Assembly: GCA_930367205.1 (NCBI GenBank)
Contig: OV884009.1
Span: forward strand, 37,271,841-37,335,840
Source of the DNA: Acanthosoma haemorrhoidale
Lineage: Eukaryota; Arthropoda; Insecta; Hemiptera; Acanthosomatidae
DNA length: 64,000 nt
Direction: 5' to 3'
Position numbers and translations under genes: made by a program. Positions 33,976-44,926 of this stretch are shown here, in pieces. The notes under the pieces were generated by a model. That model did no database searches, was not told the DNA's origin, and worked only from the letters and a program-made list of their open reading frames with translations. Numbering within the stretch: the first letter of the stretch is position 1; the number at the start of each line of letters is the position of its first letter.

Positions 33976-34743
33976 ATCAATTATAACAACAACTTTATTA
34001 TGATAAAATTACAATCTGCCTCATTGGGCAATAAATAATTGTGATAAATGTTTTCATTCATACCATATTTACAATTTTCATTCGCCTGCTCATTCATACA
34101 GTATTTACAAACAGCCCAGAGACCTCCCAAGTCAACATGATTGTCACCTCCCTCGCGTGCGAAAGAGGAAGCGAAGTCTTGGGAATTCCCCCACGCACCT
34201 CGAGCCAGCGGAGGCTGACCAAGAGCGCGAGACACATACGCTCAGGAAATTATTGGAGAAGCTGGCCATTGCCAGGTCTCCCACTGTTACGCATCTATAG
34301 CAGGTCACCAGGCCATTGCCGTTTTAGTCTCTGAGGAGGATTATAGGGATGAGTGGTGCAGTGCAATGGCTGTGCTAGGGGATTAGGGTGGTTGATTAGG
34401 TTACTATGGAATTTGATGAACTTGATGATGATGGAAGGGATGAGTTCGAGAATGTAAGGTATATTAAGATTGTTATGAAGGGTTTTGTTGCTGACGCAAT
34501 GAGGGGCATTTGCTATTGTTCTCAGGACTTTTGATTGAAAGGGTTGGATACGCTTGATTGGACCGACTTTTTTGCTGTCCCCCATAGTTCTATTCCGTAC
34601 GTCCAGATTGGCTTAAGTATAACTTCGTAAATTAGTTATTTGTTTTCTATTGAGAGATGGGATGTGCTTTGAAGTAGTCTGTACACTTGTCCAATGCGTA
34701 TGTTTAGTTCTTGTCTTTTTAGCCTCGTATGTGGGTTCCAGGT
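33976..34743 (-). mobile_element. 768-bp Jockey-like copy with 14-bp target duplication, nested
   Basis: Antisense. An exact duplication CTAAGATTAGACTA lies at 33962-33975 and 34744-34757. It contains the 3' hairpin, the GC-rich 3' UTR and a decayed ORF2 C-terminus; the minus frame 34295-34585 reads KRIQPFQSKVLRTIANAPHC, then PQRLKRQWPGDLL. It is inserted into an older RTE-like relic. Confidence 0.95.
34295..34585 (-). pseudogene. Jockey-like ORF2 C-terminal fragment
   Basis: 96 codons homologous to the end of the intact ORF2 (QSKVLRTI.NAP..VSNKTLH.(N/D)LNIPYILELIPS), with a small in-frame difference around IIIKFIKFHS. It is truncated at the 5' side by frameshift. Confidence 0.85.
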
Positions 34744-34870
34744 CTAAGATTAGACTATACTACAAAACATGAAGTCAATGCTTCTTTATGGCTCGAAGAC
34801 TTGGAGAGTCGTAAAATGGTCAATATCCCAGGTGCACGAATTCTCGGATCCGGTACTTGAGGTGAACACT
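34744..34870 (+). pseudogene. Right half of the RTE-like reverse transcriptase relic
   Basis: Reads YYKTMKSMLLYGSKTWRVVK, then WSISQVHEFSDPVLE. It is the continuation of 33885-33975 across the Jockey insertion; one copy of the 14-bp duplication must be removed to join them. Confidence 0.65.
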
Positions 34871-35057
34871 CAAAATCAGATTATATTTCCAATGAGCAGC
34901 TTTGAGCTCGAACTAGACCAAAAGTATCATAAGTATAAGAAGTGCATAAGAATATAAAGTGCAACAGTAAATGCCGTACAGGCAAAGGGCCCAGCGACTT
35001 ACAAAGAACAACACTTGATTGGACAAATAATATAATGAGACACACCTTTGATTATCT

Positions 35058-35480
35058 CTGGGTGTCCCAAAAAAATATATACAATATTTAACGGGTCATA
35101 ACTTTCTTTATTTTCAGGGTATAATTATTTGGTAATAATGACTGGACCAAAATTTACTTTTAAAATAACAAAATTTATTTAAAAATACTGTGAAAATGAA
35201 AATGTAACAAAGACAACGTCGTAGGAAGTTTGGAACTAATGGAACTGTTCCGGAAAACCAAGAACAACAACGACCTTCGCCAGTCAAGAAAGTGTACTGG
35301 AATTTTATCGTAAAACATCAACAAAATCTGTTAGACAAACAAATTGGGAGATTGGCATTAGTAAATTAAGAGTACGCCACATTTTAAGACGTTATAAATT
35401 TTCAGTTAACTCTCTGAAAGAAAGAAAAATCAGTAAGTTATGACTCTTTAAACGGTGTATACAATTTTTGGGACACCCTG
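35058..35480 (+). mobile_element. Short mariner-like deletion derivative
   Basis: Inverted ends: TGGGTGTCCCAAAAAAATAT on the left and, reversed, CAGGGTGTCCCAAAAATTGT on the right, with similarity over about 45 bp into CGGGTCATAACTT / AGAGTCATAACTT. TA follows at 35481-35482. Inside, a frameshifted HTH remnant SVRQTNWEIGISKLRVRHIL is visible. About 423 bp. Confidence 0.82.
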
Positions 35481-35482
35481 TA

Positions 35483-36980
35483 CGAAGTGCATAAGGTCCA
35501 TAAAAGGGGGATGAACCAGTGGACTGGACATGGAGTATCTTCTTCTATGCGTTGCCCTCTTAACCGCTGGGAAAAATAAAAAATTTAAATCCTAATTACC
35601 TTCTAGGCTGTGGCTTAAAATTAAGCTTTCCATTCCAGAGAGAAGCGGGTTAATTAATAAATACGAGCCCGAATTGTTCACGATGATTTTTTTTTTTTCG
35701 GGGACTTACTACTTAATACTTCTCACCAAACATATACAGCATAATCCAGGATGTTTTTGAATCTACCTATACAATTTCAGGAGGAGTGGATCAGTTTTAA
35801 AAACAATCTCGTGGAACTTACAGACCGACGTACACTTGAACTGATGGAAATAAAAAAGAGTCGTGGACCTGCCTGAAAGTAAAGCCTATCTCTTAGGCGA
35901 GTTTTAGAATTTATTTTAGCCCGGGAGAACCTCAAATTTATTAAAATCTCAATAAAAAAAAGTCTCAAACTAATTTAAGCATACAAATGTAACAAAACAG
36001 CATCGCAGGGAGTTTTAGGCAGATCCGCCAACGCGACTTAGAATTAATCGGATAAAATATAACTTTGAAAGGAATTGAATTGTTTAGACCATTCATAAAT
36101 AACGAACTGGCACTTGAGAAAGCACAAAAGTTAGCAAAGTTTGAACATTTTTTACGGTTTCGTTGGGTTTTTTTCAAAACCAAAAAAAACCTTTCGTTTT
36201 CACCCAGGTGTCTTCGTCTGTCACCCTTTTAACATTCCGTCTGGTTACTAGACATCTTTTTTTTTTTTTTTAACTCACTATAAAATTATGAAGGGTTATT
36301 AATTAATTAATTAAATTTTTTTTATAGTTTTGAATTGAGGATCAAATTAAAGGCCTTGACGTCCCGATTAATAATATTTATTACGCCATAGCCATTTGGT
36401 GGACTGTAATTAAGTAAATTCATTATAATATACCTCACAACTTTAACTCCACCCATGCTCTAGTTAAAGGCGTGATATTAAGCGTGATAGTTCGATTTGA
36501 TGCCCAAAAGATGCTAAAACTAAAACCACTCCAATGAAAAATCATACAAATAAAAGCCCTTCAATGAATTAATTACTGTGTAATAAAAATATTTTTCCTA
36601 TCTCGTTGCGTAGGGAATCAAATCAAAGATCAACGTCCAAGCCAATAATAAGTGTTGAGGCCTTGATGGACTATAATTACATAAAATAATTAAAATGAGA
36701 TTAATCGCAGTTTTTTTTCTTCTAAATGACTTTTATACAGAACAGCTGTCACCGTGTTGGCAAAGTAGCTCAAAGTATGGCTCATTGTTTTCAGATAAAC
36801 TACTTTTGGCTATGAAGGCTAATTAAAATATTTTAATAAAAATTAATTGTGTGTCACTTCTCACTTACTGCGTACTGCACACCCATGGCGTTTTTGATTA
36901 TATGTTAAAATTTGCAGATTTTTTTTCACCTTCGTGAAAAAAACAAGAAACTGTTATTGATAAAAATAATATATATATAT
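35483..36980. other. Intron, no supported feature
   Basis: AT-rich with T runs (35690, 36257). Small antisense frames lack motifs. Confidence 0.5.
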
Positions 36981-36981
36981 T

Positions 36982-37128
36982 GAAACTTCTTTATTGTGCT
37001 AAAATTACAATCTGCCTTATTAGGCAATAAGTTGTGATAAATGTTCTCATTCATGCCATGTTTACAATTTTCATTCATAAAGTATTTACAAACAGCCCAG
37101 AGACCTCCCAAATCCACATTTGTCACCC
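36982..37128 (-). mobile_element. Short Jockey-like 3' end copy
   Basis: Antisense 3' terminus (reverse of GGCAGATTGTAATTTTAGCA and AATAAAG), with CATTCATGCC, TACAAACAGCCCAGAGACCT and the start of the GC-rich 3' UTR. It stops at about 37128. No clear target duplication. Confidence 0.85.
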
Positions 37129-38265
37129 CCGTCGCAAAAATGGTTTTTCATGACCCAAAAACTGTATAAACTGTTTTATTTGTACCTGCCTGAATGTGCA
37201 AATCAGTGATTGAGCCGAAGATTGAAAACCTGTTTGTAGAATGTTTTTCTGGTTTTGTCAAATTGTTGTTTTGAGTCGGTAGTTGATATTTTTTCTTCAA
37301 AATTTGCCAAACGTTTATTCCGAGCCACTCGAAAAAAATATTTAATAGTGTCTAAAACTTGTGTTGTTCAAGTTTTTTGGTTTATAAGAATACGTGCTTT
37401 TAAATGTAATTTTTACGAAGAAGGGAATTTAAAAGAAGTCCGGAAAATGGACTTCCTCCACTTTTTCCTTAGTTATTAAGAGACATGTAATTACTTCCGC
37501 CGTGTACCACAAGGGGTCAGTACGTATTCCAATCCGTACGGATGTTCGAACAAGTTGTAGGTACTAGCGTCTCATAACAATCGCTCATTTTAACAATCGC
37601 ACTAAAGGAAAATATGGAACCGTAGTTATTGGTTCCTAAAAATACCTTTAACCAAAGATTCAAGCAAATAATATACATCAAATAATAAATATTTTATACA
37701 TATAATAGTGGTGGTGATTTATGGGCATTAATATTGATTACAAAACAAATTATATAGGTAAACTTTTTTTGTGTAATTTCAGTACTATTTTCCCCTTTTT
37801 AGGGGCTATGTTAACATTTTATTTTTCGTTGCAGTGATTCGATCCGACATTTTCTAGCTTTTTCACCTACTGCAGACTTTCAGCCAAAATTAGCAAAGGG
37901 GTATACATTTTTTTTTAATTAATGAACATCAAAAATTCTCGATAAAATAACTTGTACTTACAATTTTTACAATAAGTTTTGTCTAATTAAAAAAAAAAAG
38001 GTTATACGCAGAAATGTAGTTTATGTATAGAAATGCATATACTATTATAATTATGTATTTCTAGAAGATGCAAGACATCCTCATCATGCTCTTCGTTTCT
38101 AAAAGATAATACAATGAAAACAAAAACTTTAGAGTTGAGTAGTGCAGGTCATTTTAAAAAGTGTTTTACAAACCTGGGTGACTTTTGTTTTTTTGTTATG
38201 ATCGTGATAAGAATAAAAAAATTTATGGAATGGCTCTTTTTGTAAGTTTTGAATAAAATTCTGAA
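37129..38265. other. Intron, no supported feature
   Basis: AT-rich. A 74-codon frame at 37255-37479 shows no motif. Confidence 0.5.
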
Positions 38266-38435
38266 CTGTTAAAAAATCTTGTGTGAAGTGTTCGGAGCAC
38301 AAATAACTTCGTTTAAATGGCTTACAATTTTTCTTCTTTGCAGCTAGAACCCATATTTTTCTTTTCTTCCTCTGGAAATCTGTCAACATGTGTTACATTA
38401 TGGGGCATTTCACAACACGAAACCAGGAAAGAAAA
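38265..38435 (-). pseudogene. THAP-domain relic
   Basis: The minus strand reads CCEMPHNVTHVDRFPEEE, then in the next frame KKRKIWVLAAKKKNCKPFKR and SYLCSEHFTQDFL. The HFxRFP-like block, the W, and the closing CSEHF are THAP zinc-finger hallmarks, but a frameshift separates them and the N-terminal Cys spacing is poor. THAP domains occur in P-element-type transposases and host regulators. A decayed transposon is likelier inside an intron. Confidence 0.5.
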
Positions 38436-39389
38436 CAAAACTAAACCTCTTTCAAGCGTTTGAGAAAATTAAAATAAATTGCGTTTGGATCGATGATCAA
38501 TAGTTCAATTGTTATAAAACGATATTTAAAAAAAATGCTATCCAACCAATAATTTAAAACGACATTAGTATTCTCATTAAAATAATTTAAGGGGGAGTTG
38601 TCTCATTTTTTGGCCATAATTTTTAAGCTAGACAGAATTTTTTTAAAGTGAAGTTAAAGAGGGTTAATCTTATTTGTCACTTCTTCCTTACCATTGTTTA
38701 CAAGTGATCTAAAACTGATTTCCGTGCTGTTGTTTTTTCAAGTAAAAACAAATCGTTTTTTAAATCAGTTTTTGTGGAACAGTAAAACAGTGGATGTTTC
38801 AACTTATGGTTTGAAATTATCCATGGTTGAAAGCTGTTGATATTAAAACTTTTAAATAAAAGTATAATTAATATCTAAATAAATATACATAATCTAAATT
38901 AACTTACTGGTAATGTGTAATGGGAGGAGAAACAGTCTTGTCATTTTTTTTTTGGTGCTACACCCAAATGAGACGCAGCAAGGCATGGTAGGTGAATACA
39001 ATAAAACATCTAACACACATTTAAATCACGCCTAACACGCAAAAATTACGTACGTATAATAACTGATCGATACAAGGCAACTGAGAACTGGGAATGCCAA
39101 TGGGAGTTGAGCGCCGTAAGAAGGGTGTGTTGGAGTGGGGATGAGTTAAAGGCGGCAGAGCTTCCTCCTCCCTTCTACTCTATTCTATGTTCAATGGATA
39201 AACCTCAGAGGGTGCCACAATGCTTCCCGTTAGCTTTCCTCACAATTAGTTTCTCTTTTACGCTATTTTTTTATTTTTTAACGTTGGACGTAAACCGAAT
39301 TTATATTAATAGCATCAGTTTGAGTATGTAATCCTACTGTTATATATATTATAAGCCAAAGAAAGATCTTTATGACTGAACTGGATTAA

Positions 39390-39580
39390 CCAGTACCGCA
39401 CCTGGGAGGGGAGCGATGGGATAGGCTGGCACATATTTTGGGACGGCATTTTTTTAAATTATATAAAATATGACAATGTTCTATTAAACAGAATCAATGA
39501 TTATAATAAGTATGCAATTTAACAAAAATGCGATGTATTCGAATACCTACAGTATTCTTAAGATCGAGTTATGTTGATAA
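39390..39580 (+). repeat. Dispersed repeat, pair of 28350-28560
   Basis: Shares TGGCACATATTTTGGG(A/G) with GGCATTTTT and the right-hand AAGATCGAG block with the copy at 28350-28560. Confidence 0.5.
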
Positions 39581-39829
39581 GAAGTAGGTGGAGCTTCCCC
39601 ACCTCTTACTGACTAGTTATGGAAGAAATATTCTGCTGAAAAAATGGAGAGCTGTATGTACTTCAAACAAACCATTTAAATCTCTCCTTCAGTATTACAT
39701 AATGTTTCATTGTATAGGGTCTTTCATTAAGAGCTTTCTATCTGTAAATTTAAATAAAACAAAGTGTGTGTGAGATATTATCAATTTTTTTTATTCCTTT
39801 GAAAGGTCTATTGATGCCATTATGTATAA

Positions 39830-40370
39830 AATATAACATCGTGCAAATGTCCGCCGCGGCTTTGCTGGGTAGCGCGCATCTGAAATGTCCAATTTTCCAT
39901 GACTCTGGCTGAGATGACCACACGTCGTTGTCTATGGTCGTTTACCTTCAGCTCCTGGTCACGACACAAAATTCACCAAGTTGTGGTTAGCGAAAGACAG
40001 AGTTCTTGTGAGCGACACGAAATCGACTGCCTCGGATTCTCCTGCTTACTCTCACGGACAGCGGCGATGTTTTTGGCAGATCTTGCGTTTAGTCGACGTA
40101 CGAGTGTTGGTTGATTGTTTACTGAACCAGTTATCTCAAATTTATCCACCACACTGCGAATAGACCTCTCGGTAGGACGGTTATGGCGACCGCGGAACGT
40201 TGCCCGAACAGAACACCCATATTGATAAAACAATTTTATCATTTTCACGAGTTGTTGAACGCTGTATCCGTCCATGGTGATTTGGCAAAACAGACTGAAT
40301 AAATGACAACCAATTCGACAGATACAGCTTCAACAATATGGCCGCTATCAACTGTCAAAGTTTGAAAGTC
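39830..40370 (-). mobile_element. Mariner-like element relic, core-deleted
   Basis: Antisense. The transposase N-terminal HTH (starts at 40275) is joined by deletion to a short C-terminal tail (RATQQSRGGHLHDVIFYT, about 39840-39890). Terminal repeats could not be placed, so boundaries are estimates. Confidence 0.65.
39840..40275 (-). pseudogene. Broken mariner transposase
   Basis: MDGYSVQQLVKMIKLFYQYG, NRPTERSIRSVVDKFEITGS and an RSAKNIAAVRES linker form the helix-turn-helix part. A frameshifted QELKVNDHRQRRV and the C-terminal HLxDVIF tail follow. The whole catalytic triad region is missing. It is a different family from the mariner at 5615-6483. Confidence 0.75.
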
Positions 40371-40743
40371 CCTATTGGAAGACGCTATATAAATTACACT
40401 AATTCATTCACCAACAGCCATTGGGCCCAACACTGTTGTGTTCATAGCCATGCTGAACTATCAAATAGTTAACCGTGATCAATTTGTCACTTTTGTGCCA
40501 GCAGCAGCAAGAAGATCTCAGAATTAATTCTATCGGCTTTAATTGCTTTATTTATTATTATTTATTTTTTTAGTCTGATTATGGCTTCTGTATCCTCTTC
40601 GTCGTTTGTTCATAAATTTCTTCATTTTCCAGATAGCGGGTATTAAAAATGATTAAGATAAAATGATCTTGGGATTTGATTGAAAAATAAGTTTATTGTA
40701 AATTAAAATATGAACGTATTATAATTATTATTCAAATTTTCAG
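40371..40743. other. End of the 16-kb intron
   Basis: AT-rich intron with a usable pyrimidine tract before the acceptor at 40743. No other feature. Confidence 0.6.
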
Positions 40744-40902
40744 ATTGATGAACTTTATGAAGAAATACTTTATGAAATTCTTCATATTGTTGGTGCTGAT
40801 AGCTCAGTTGAGAAAAAAGAACTTTTTAAGTATGCAAAAGATCTATTCAAAATCGATGATGATAAACATGACTCAGCATACAAAGAGGCCAAAGATAAAG
40901 AG
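40744..40902 (+). CDS. unc-13-4: unc-13-4 exon: conserved helical segment before C2A
   Basis: Flanked by TTTTCAG and GAG|GTAATA, this exon has 53 codons, phase 0 to 0, beginning IDELYEEILYEILHIVGAD and ending KEAKDKE. The (E)LYEExLYxxLH pattern is a hallmark of the region just before C2A in Munc13-4 and BAIAP3 proteins, where it forms amphipathic helices. It follows a 16.2-kb intron filled with mobile elements, the largest intron seen here, and lies 178 bp before the first C2A exon. I regard this as the first exon that is certain on protein similarity alone. Confidence 0.9.
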
Positions 40903-41080
40903 GTAATAGCTATATTTTTTTTGGACTCATTTTTTAAAATATAATTTTTCTGTTAACAATTTCAATAGAGAATACCTCTACCGGCAACAATTACAAATAT
41001 CATATTTAAGGTTTGACTTACCCTAGTTCACCCTTTCCCTGTTGTGTTAATGTGTAATAAATTTCCTTACACCATTTCAG

Positions 41081-41147
41081 GCACCAAATATAATTCTTAA
41101 TGTGGAAGTAGTAGAAGGCAGAGGCTTAGCTCCAAAAGATGCCAATG
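41081..41147 (+). CDS. unc-13-4: unc-13-4 exon: start of C2A
   Basis: Acceptor ACCATTTCAG, donor AATG|GTATGT, phase 0 to 1. It encodes APNIILNVEVVEGRGLAPKD followed by ANG, which is the first C2 strands and the first Ca2+-binding loop. The Asp of KDANG is in the place of a Ca2+ ligand in C2 domains. The loop is completed in the next exon (FSDPFC). Confidence 0.92.
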
Positions 41148-43109
41148 GTATGTACAGCTATCATTTTTTTTAATGCTTGGTTTGTAAATTTATTAAGCGT
41201 ATTGGTTATTGTTTAAATTAGCTATAAATTAAAAGGCGTTCATAAAAACATGTTTTTTTGTAATTATCTTTTTCCAGGAGATATAAATATAATATCATCA
41301 CATGCGCCATCTTCTCGACAACTGTCATTCTACATTCCAATGAACATAAAATTATTAAAAAACTTCTGTCCTTATTTTAAAATATGGATTGTCGTAGCTA
41401 TTCAGCCATTTTAATTCTAACAGACCAGTTTCCTACACTTAATTAAAACAGCTATAATATGTAAATGTATCATTTGCTTGCAAATTGTCCAGTTATCTGG
41501 CATCTAAAGTACTTAATGCAATGTCCTGACCCTGTCTGTTATGTTTTTCACTTTTGAAATTTCATTAGGGCATTGAGTAGTTTAGTACAATATATGTTCA
41601 CTGACCTCCTCATTACCTGCTTAAGTGATCTTAAGCATTTCCATGAGCCTGAAAATATCCTTGATATGCTACGAGGCTTGAAATTTGGTGGCCCATCCGT
41701 CTTACTTAACTGTGCTAAAACAAAGGTCACACAATTATCAATAGTGGGAAAATGGCTGAATTTTTCTGATTTTTGAAATTCATCAACCCCTCTCAAGCTA
41801 TCTCTTTCTACTGTTCCTTTATCATTTTCGACATAATGTAAACATTTATGTGTGGATCATTACAACTTACTTTAATGCTAGTTTTGAATAAATTCTCAGT
41901 ATCTTTCTGCCTCAGATTACTTTCTGTTAGATTTGTTTACCTATTAAGCTTTTATTGTGGCTACTGAATTGGTTCTGCTAAAAGAACAAAAATGCGGGAA
42001 TATTAGTCGTGCAGATACTTCTAACCTTATCTATGCTACACTATTCAATGATCTAGATCATAAAAAAAGATCATATCACATGTCCTACCAAAAACTTCAA
42101 TAATTGTTTTTTATCACATTGTACACAAATAAAGAATAACTGTAAACACCTTTGAACCAGCTTAGACATAATATAGATCTCTCATTTGATTAGCTTGCTT
42201 AAATGAATTGCTGGTCAAGAATGATGTAGGTAACTCAGAATGGCGAGTTATCATATTGACGTAGCTTAGGGGTGTTAGTGTGGATAGGGCTCCTTAGAAA
42301 TAACAAGTATATTAAGTACTGAATGTTGGGTCTTATCTTTCTGCTGTATGTAATCATTCGTGCATATGCTGGTGTCAGATCAGGAACTTGCATGACCTCA
42401 GGTCTCTGTTAACTTTTCTCTACTGCACTGCTGCACTCAACACTGGTTGTTGGCCTTTTTAGTTTGTCCAGAGGGCTGGCTAGTTTAAATGAAGGTTTCA
42501 TGTAGTCACAGTCACTTCCTTGTTTGGAAGCTGAAGAGTGAAAGGTTGTGGGTGCTTCACCTCACCATCTTCTTAAGTAGTGACATGGCTGCGATTCTTT
42601 ACTGCTTGATTTTCAAATATGGAACATAAATGTTGCATGGTAGACTCTGCCACACACTTCTCTCCGCTGTCTTACCAGTCTGTTCCTATCTGATCAAAGT
42701 GTCAATGACAAAAATACATCATGAGGAAGGCAGGAGCTTTGGCCATAAACGACTATTGTTAATGGCTTGCCTATAGTCCCAGCAGCATATTGATGGCTTC
42801 TAACATGTTTAATTAGTACTACAATACAAATTATTGGGTTGCATCAATAAATAACCATATTAAATGTATCTATACCTTATCTTATGTAAAAATTTATTTA
42901 AAAGTAGATTGTAAAAGATTAAAAATTTTCTAAAAAAAACAGGTCAATATAAATTATTTTGTCCAAAAGTGAAATTTTTGTTTTCGTTGCAAAATCATTT
43001 TATAATTTAAAAGAATATATGTGTCTCTATCCAGTAATCTATCTTGCCTTTACCTGTAATTTTCCATAAAATCAAATTATTCCCTATAGATTATGTTTAT
43101 TTTCCACAG
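41148..43109. other. Intron of unc-13-4
   Basis: No transposon or RNA gene recognised. Overlapping open frames at 41548-41796 on both strands show no motif. Confidence 0.5.
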
Positions 43110-43221
43110 GTTTTAGTGATCCCTTTTGTACACTATATTTAACATCTAAATCCACACATCGATACAATACTTCAGTTAAACCTGAAACATTAGATCCACT
43201 TTGGGAAGAATATTTTTCTCT
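43110..43221 (+). CDS. unc-13-4: unc-13-4 exon: C2A loop 1 and next strands
   Basis: Acceptor TTTCCACAG, donor TCTCT|GTAAGT, phase 1 to 2. It encodes GFSDPFCTLYLTSKSTHRYN, then a segment ending TLDPLWEEYFSL. SDPF supplies the second loop-1 Asp, and the LDPLWEE pattern is the classic C2 NPxWNE-like strand. Both parts are intact, so C2A is expected to bind Ca2+. Confidence 0.92.
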
Positions 43222-44642
43222 GTAAGTATTATTTTCAGTGATATTTTAATAATGATGTTGTTACTAATTATGGATATTTGCCAATTATCTTAAGTCATAT
43301 AATTACCATTTACACTCAGTGTTATGGATAACAAATGGAAACTAAATTTCTTAAAGAGTTCTTTTTTACTTGTAACAATATGTTTGTACCATTCATTCAC
43401 TAAAAACTTTTGTTTTTGTATAATTTGTTAGTTTTTTTTTTATAATGCAAAACAAATTTGGAGCACCACGAGGAACAGCTCTATGTAGTAAATTAGTTCT
43501 TATGCATAAATATTTCATATAATTTTATATACTAATGAAAGCAAATTTTGGTTTGATTATTGCATAGATATATTTGTGATGTTTGAAAATGTGGCATGTT
43601 AAGTTATAGACTCTAAGGTAACTCAATAAATATTATTCACTTCCCTAGTGCTCACCCCTTAAATAGTGATGCTTTCTTTCTATCGGTGTGTCTCATCAAC
43701 TCTGAGAACATCACGAATTGCAATGCTTTTTTCAGAATAGACTATGTTGCAGTGATTTTTTTTCTGAGACCTAATTTGTATTAGCTTATTTTTTCTTTCT
43801 CTAATTTTATACAGCTTGTAAGGGTTAAGGAGCAACAATACACCAATCTATGGCTGATGGTGACAGAATTTCCTTGGAATCAGGGAGCTCCATAAGGTAG
43901 GATAGGATTTTGCAAGGATAAAGCTGGGAGGTGGGGGTGGATAGGATCAGCATAGAAACATGACCCCCTTCCTTAGTAAATATCAAGAAAGTCAATCACT
44001 CATGGGGAAGATTGCTAGATACCTGAAGAAAGTATGTCCTTCAATTGGATCGTAGAAGAGTAGAAACCTACCAATAACCATATTTTAACAGCACATATTA
44101 GTCATTTTTATAGTGGCTTATGAGCCCTCTTGTGTTGATTGTAAATAAAATTGTTTGCATGATACTTATAATGACTATTGATGGATATTAATATTAGTTG
44201 TGATAGACAAATGAGGTTTCTGAATTTGCTATAGCATATTTGGGAGCATACATAGACATAAATCAGGAGTTCACTATTTTCCTCTTACAACATAAGTTAT
44301 TTCTATAAAATGCCTTAGTCAAACCCTACAGTAAAATAAAAGGATTTAATAATGAATCATGATATTGATGAATTAGTATTAACAAACAGTTACAGGATTA
44401 AACAATAGAGAGCATATTTAAAATATTTAAGCAATTGTAGTAAAATAGATATATAATTAACTCAATTAATTGATTAAAGAAATAAACATAAAATTATGAT
44501 TTAAAAAATATATAGAAATTAAGAACTAAAAATTCATAACATTTTATTTTAATGAAATAAATTTACTTATAACTTAAGTTAAAAGCAGTTTGACATCAAT
44601 TGCACTAATTGCATGAATATTGATGATCGATAATTTTTTCAG
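43222..44642. other. Intron of unc-13-4
   Basis: No supported feature. A G-rich patch lies at 43850-43950. Confidence 0.5.
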
Positions 44643-44687
44643 GCCCGTAGAAAGCACTGTTGAAGATATTTTATCCTTAGAAGTGTG
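44643..44687 (+). CDS. unc-13-4: unc-13-4 exon: short C2A exon
   Basis: A 45-bp exon between TTTTTTCAG and GTG TG|GTATGT, phase 2 to 2, encoding PVESTVEDILSLEVW. It is the strand leading into Ca2+ loop 3. The Trp codon is split across the following 79-bp intron, which is the shortest intron in the window. Confidence 0.88.
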
Positions 44688-44766
44688 GTATGTAAACTAT
44701 TAAATGAAGTGTTGCAGAACATTATTTTTGATGAGTTTTTATATTAACATCAGATTACATTTTTAG

Positions 44767-44926
44767 GGATTTTGACCCAGCAGAGACTGTTAAAGAAAAA
44801 ATAACAAAGATTACTGGTGTAAAAAATGTCAAAGGTTTAAGAAAATTAATGAAAGAGATTGCAGTTACTGCTTCTACTGGCAAACATGACAACGAAATGA
44901 TAGGATCTGTAAATATTCCTTTAAAG
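44767..44926 (+). CDS. unc-13-4: unc-13-4 exon: C2A loop 3 and lineage-specific insert
   Basis: Acceptor TTTTAG, donor AAG|GTGAGT, phase 2 to 0. It opens with WDFDP, the loop-3 pair of Asp ligands. A Lys-rich insert of about 40 residues follows (around ITGVKNVKGLRKLMKEIAV), and it closes with EMIGSVNIPLK. A long helical insert at this C2A position is characteristic of BAIAP3/Munc13-4 rather than UNC13A-C. Confidence 0.93.
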
